NCBI GenBank assembly: GCA_021163625.1 | Contig: JAGGTS010000044.1 | Coordinates: 1 to 6,094, forward strand | DNA: 6,094 nt | Origin: a bacterium | GTDB taxonomy: Bacteria; Patescibacteriota; Minisyncoccia; Minisyncoccales; CG1-02-41-26 | Direction of reading: 5' to 3' | In this document: piece by piece, positions 4,854-6,094 of the stretch | Numbering within the stretch: the stretch's first letter is position 1 | How the letters are laid out: every line of letters begins with the position of its first letter | Made by a program: the position numbers and the translations under genes | Notes under the pieces: model-generated | Seen by the model: only the letters and a program-made list of their open reading frames with translations | The model's database searches: none | Told to the model about the DNA's origin: nothing

Positions 4854-5303
4854 TTAATTTAATTTGAATATCAACCATTGGTTTGGCTCTTTAAATTTTA
4901 GCAAGGAATACTCGCCTCTTATCCGTTCCCCTTCCAATTTAAAAACAAGATTTTTTTCATTTCTTCTAATTAATTTATACTTTCCTTTATCAAAAATTTT
5001 TACAACTCCAGCGCCGTATTGGCCTTCTGGGATTTCTCCCTCAAAATCAATGTAACTAATGGGATGGTCTTCCGTTTGAACTGCCAGCCTCTTTAGCCCC
5101 TTTTTATATGGTATTCCTTTGGGCACAGCCCAAGACTTTAAAACTCCATCCATTTCCAGCCTAAAATCAAAATGATGATGACTTGCCCAATGCTCTTGGA
5201 CAACAAATCTGTCCATTTCTTTTGCCAAAACCTTTCCTTTCGGTTCTGAGGTAATTTTAAAGTCCCTTTTTGACCAATATTCTTTTAAGGGTTTATGTTC
5301 CAC
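4854..5303 (-). CDS. Stand-alone LigD-type DNA 3'-phosphoesterase
   Basis: This 149-residue protein matches the phosphoesterase (PE) module of LigD, which trims 3'-phosphate or 3'-ribonucleotide ends before break joining. Motifs are VVQEHWASHHHFDFRLEMDG (34-53), VLKSWAVPKG (54-63), EDHPISYIDFEGEIPEGQYG (78-97) and GAGVV (97-101). With a constant offset of four, His38, His44, Asp46, Arg48, His80 and Tyr84 match the Pseudomonas LigD PE residues His42, His48, Asp50, Arg52, His84 and Tyr88 (recalled from the literature), so the metal site is complete. No ligase or polymerase domain is attached. The start is GTG; an in-frame TAA lies five codons upstream and the next Met codons are internal to motifs. 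No SD is visible. It sits 20 nt after the CcdA-like gene and 16 nt before the MinD-like gene. Confidence 0.92.
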   Translation of the reverse strand: MEHKPLKEYWSKRDFKITSEPKGKVLAKEMDRFVVQEHWASHHHFDFRLEMDGVLKSWAVPKGIPYKKGLKRLAVQTEDHPISYIDFEGEIPEGQYGAGVVKIFDKGKYKLIRRNEKNLVFKLEGERIRGEYSLLKFKEPNQWLIFKLN

Positions 5304-5323
5304 TTTGTTTAGAAATTAAGAGC

Positions 5324-6094
5324 TTAGAGAATTCCAAAAAACATTATTAAGCCGAGAACGACCATAATAATGCCCGCCCAAAAATGCAAATATCGTATAT
5401 TTTTCTCTTTCCATCCAGAGACATCTTCAACCTTTTTAAAGCCAAAATAAACCAAAATAACCACAACCGCCATTGGCAAAATGAATATAAGATTATAAAG
5501 CAGAAGCCACGGTATAGCTTTTAAAATTTGCAGATTTGAAAGAATGCCGCCGGCTATAACATAAGGACCAATTGTGCACGGCAGGAGAAATAGGGTAACA
5601 AAAATTCCAATGATAAAGGCGCCTATCGGCGAGGTTATCCCCGAAATTATTTTTTTGACTTTTGGCCTCAAAGACAACGGCATTTCTGTCCCTAAAGTTC
5701 CCGGCTTATAGCTTATAAAATCCTTTATATTTAAAACGCCCAAAATAATAGCTAAAATGCCTAAAATTTTATAAGACCAAACTCTTGCCACTGTAAATGT
5801 TTGGATAAACTGAAAAAATTTTATAATAGCCAAGCCATACAAAAAATAAATAATGAAAATTGAAACAATAAAAGCAAATCCTGCAAGTAAAACATTCTTC
5901 TTTTTTGGATCATAGGAAAAAATAGCGAGAAGGACCAAAGCTAAAACAGCCAAAGCGCAAGGGTTAACCGCATCTACGGAAGCAAGAAAAATAACTTTTG
6001 CAAATGTCAGCTTACCCTCTTCTTCTGAAATTAAGTTTTTTTGAGAAGGAGAGAGGTTATTTTTTCCTTCATTTAAATCAGTTTTTGGCAAAAC
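5324..6094 (-). CDS. CcdA/DsbD-like membrane thiol-electron transporter (5' end may lie outside)
   Basis: At least 255 residues with six hydrophobic helices (about 30-57, 64-91, 104-122, 144-170, 175-200, 228-253). One conserved Cys lies in helix 1 (DAVNPCALAVL, Cys45) and one in helix 4 (FLLPCTIGPY, Cys162). This pair in NPC and PC contexts is the hallmark of the CcdA/DsbD-gamma family, which carries reducing power from cytosolic thioredoxin across the membrane. The frame is open to the window edge: the first possible start is a TTG at 6089-6091, preceded by an open Val codon. The first ~29 residues are hydrophilic (LNEGKNNLSPSQKN), so the gene may continue upstream with another domain. It is the most upstream visible member of a cluster with the phosphoesterase and MinD-like genes. 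No cytochrome c or thioredoxin gene is visible, so the reduced target is unknown. Confidence 0.85.
   Translation of the reverse strand, partial: VLPKTDLNEGKNNLSPSQKNLISEEEGKLTFAKVIFLASVDAVNPCALAVLALVLLAIFSYDPKKKNVLLAGFAFIVSIFIIYFLYGLAIIKFFQFIQTFTVARVWSYKILGILAIILGVLNIKDFISYKPGTLGTEMPLSLRPKVKKIISGITSPIGAFIIGIFVTLFLLPCTIGPYVIAGGILSNLQILKAIPWLLLYNLIFILPMAVVVILVYFGFKKVEDVSGWKEKNIRYLHFWAGIIMVVLGLIMFFGIL

Noticed and set aside
1..6094. CRISPR arrays, tRNA or rRNA genes, insertion sequences
   Set aside because: No regularly spaced repeats, cloverleaf-like segments, rRNA motifs, transposase frames or terminal repeats were seen.

Overview
The window looks like an AT-rich bacterial chromosome fragment. 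Bacterial identity rests on an F-type ATP synthase operon and two sigma-70-like promoters. TGA ends one gene (3941-3943), so standard code 11 fits and a TGA-recoding lineage is unlikely. Most genes lack a visible Shine-Dalgarno (SD) sequence. A stand-alone LigD-type phosphoesterase, a ferredoxin-containing MinD-like ATPase and a compact ATP synthase stator are compatible with an uncultured lineage such as Patescibacteria/CPR. That placement is inference; no marker gene here settles it.

Left part (1-2553, minus strand): the proximal half of an F1Fo ATP synthase operon, in transcription order atpB (a), atpE (c), a fused atpF-atpH gene (b-delta) and the 5' part of atpA (alpha), which runs off the left edge. 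A TTGCAA-17-TATAAT promoter sits just before atpB, and no atpI/atpZ gene precedes it. The c-subunit gene is separated on both sides by spacers of about 100 nt with potential RNA structure. The stator is unusual: the delta moiety seems to keep only its last N-domain helix or helices plus the C-terminal domain, and alpha starts about 21 residues late, without the N-terminal helix that normally docks on delta.

Middle part (2452-3392): a 425-bp non-coding stretch holding the atp promoters, small inverted repeats and the terminator of the next gene. A 107-residue gene of unknown function (minus strand) follows. It is the only gene here with a strong SD, and it has its own intrinsic terminator and a leader hairpin. 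A 192-bp divergent region separates it from the one plus-strand gene.

Right part (3328-6094): a VIT1/CCC1-like small membrane protein gene on the plus strand with a near-consensus promoter faces a compact minus-strand cluster with 20- and 16-nt gaps. The cluster order is a CcdA/DsbD-like six-helix thiol-electron transporter (open to the right edge), a stand-alone LigD-type 3'-phosphoesterase, and a MinD-family ATPase with two [4Fe-4S] ferredoxin motifs. The cluster combines thiol redox transfer, Fe-S chemistry and DNA 3'-end repair. Whether the three work together cannot be told from sequence alone.
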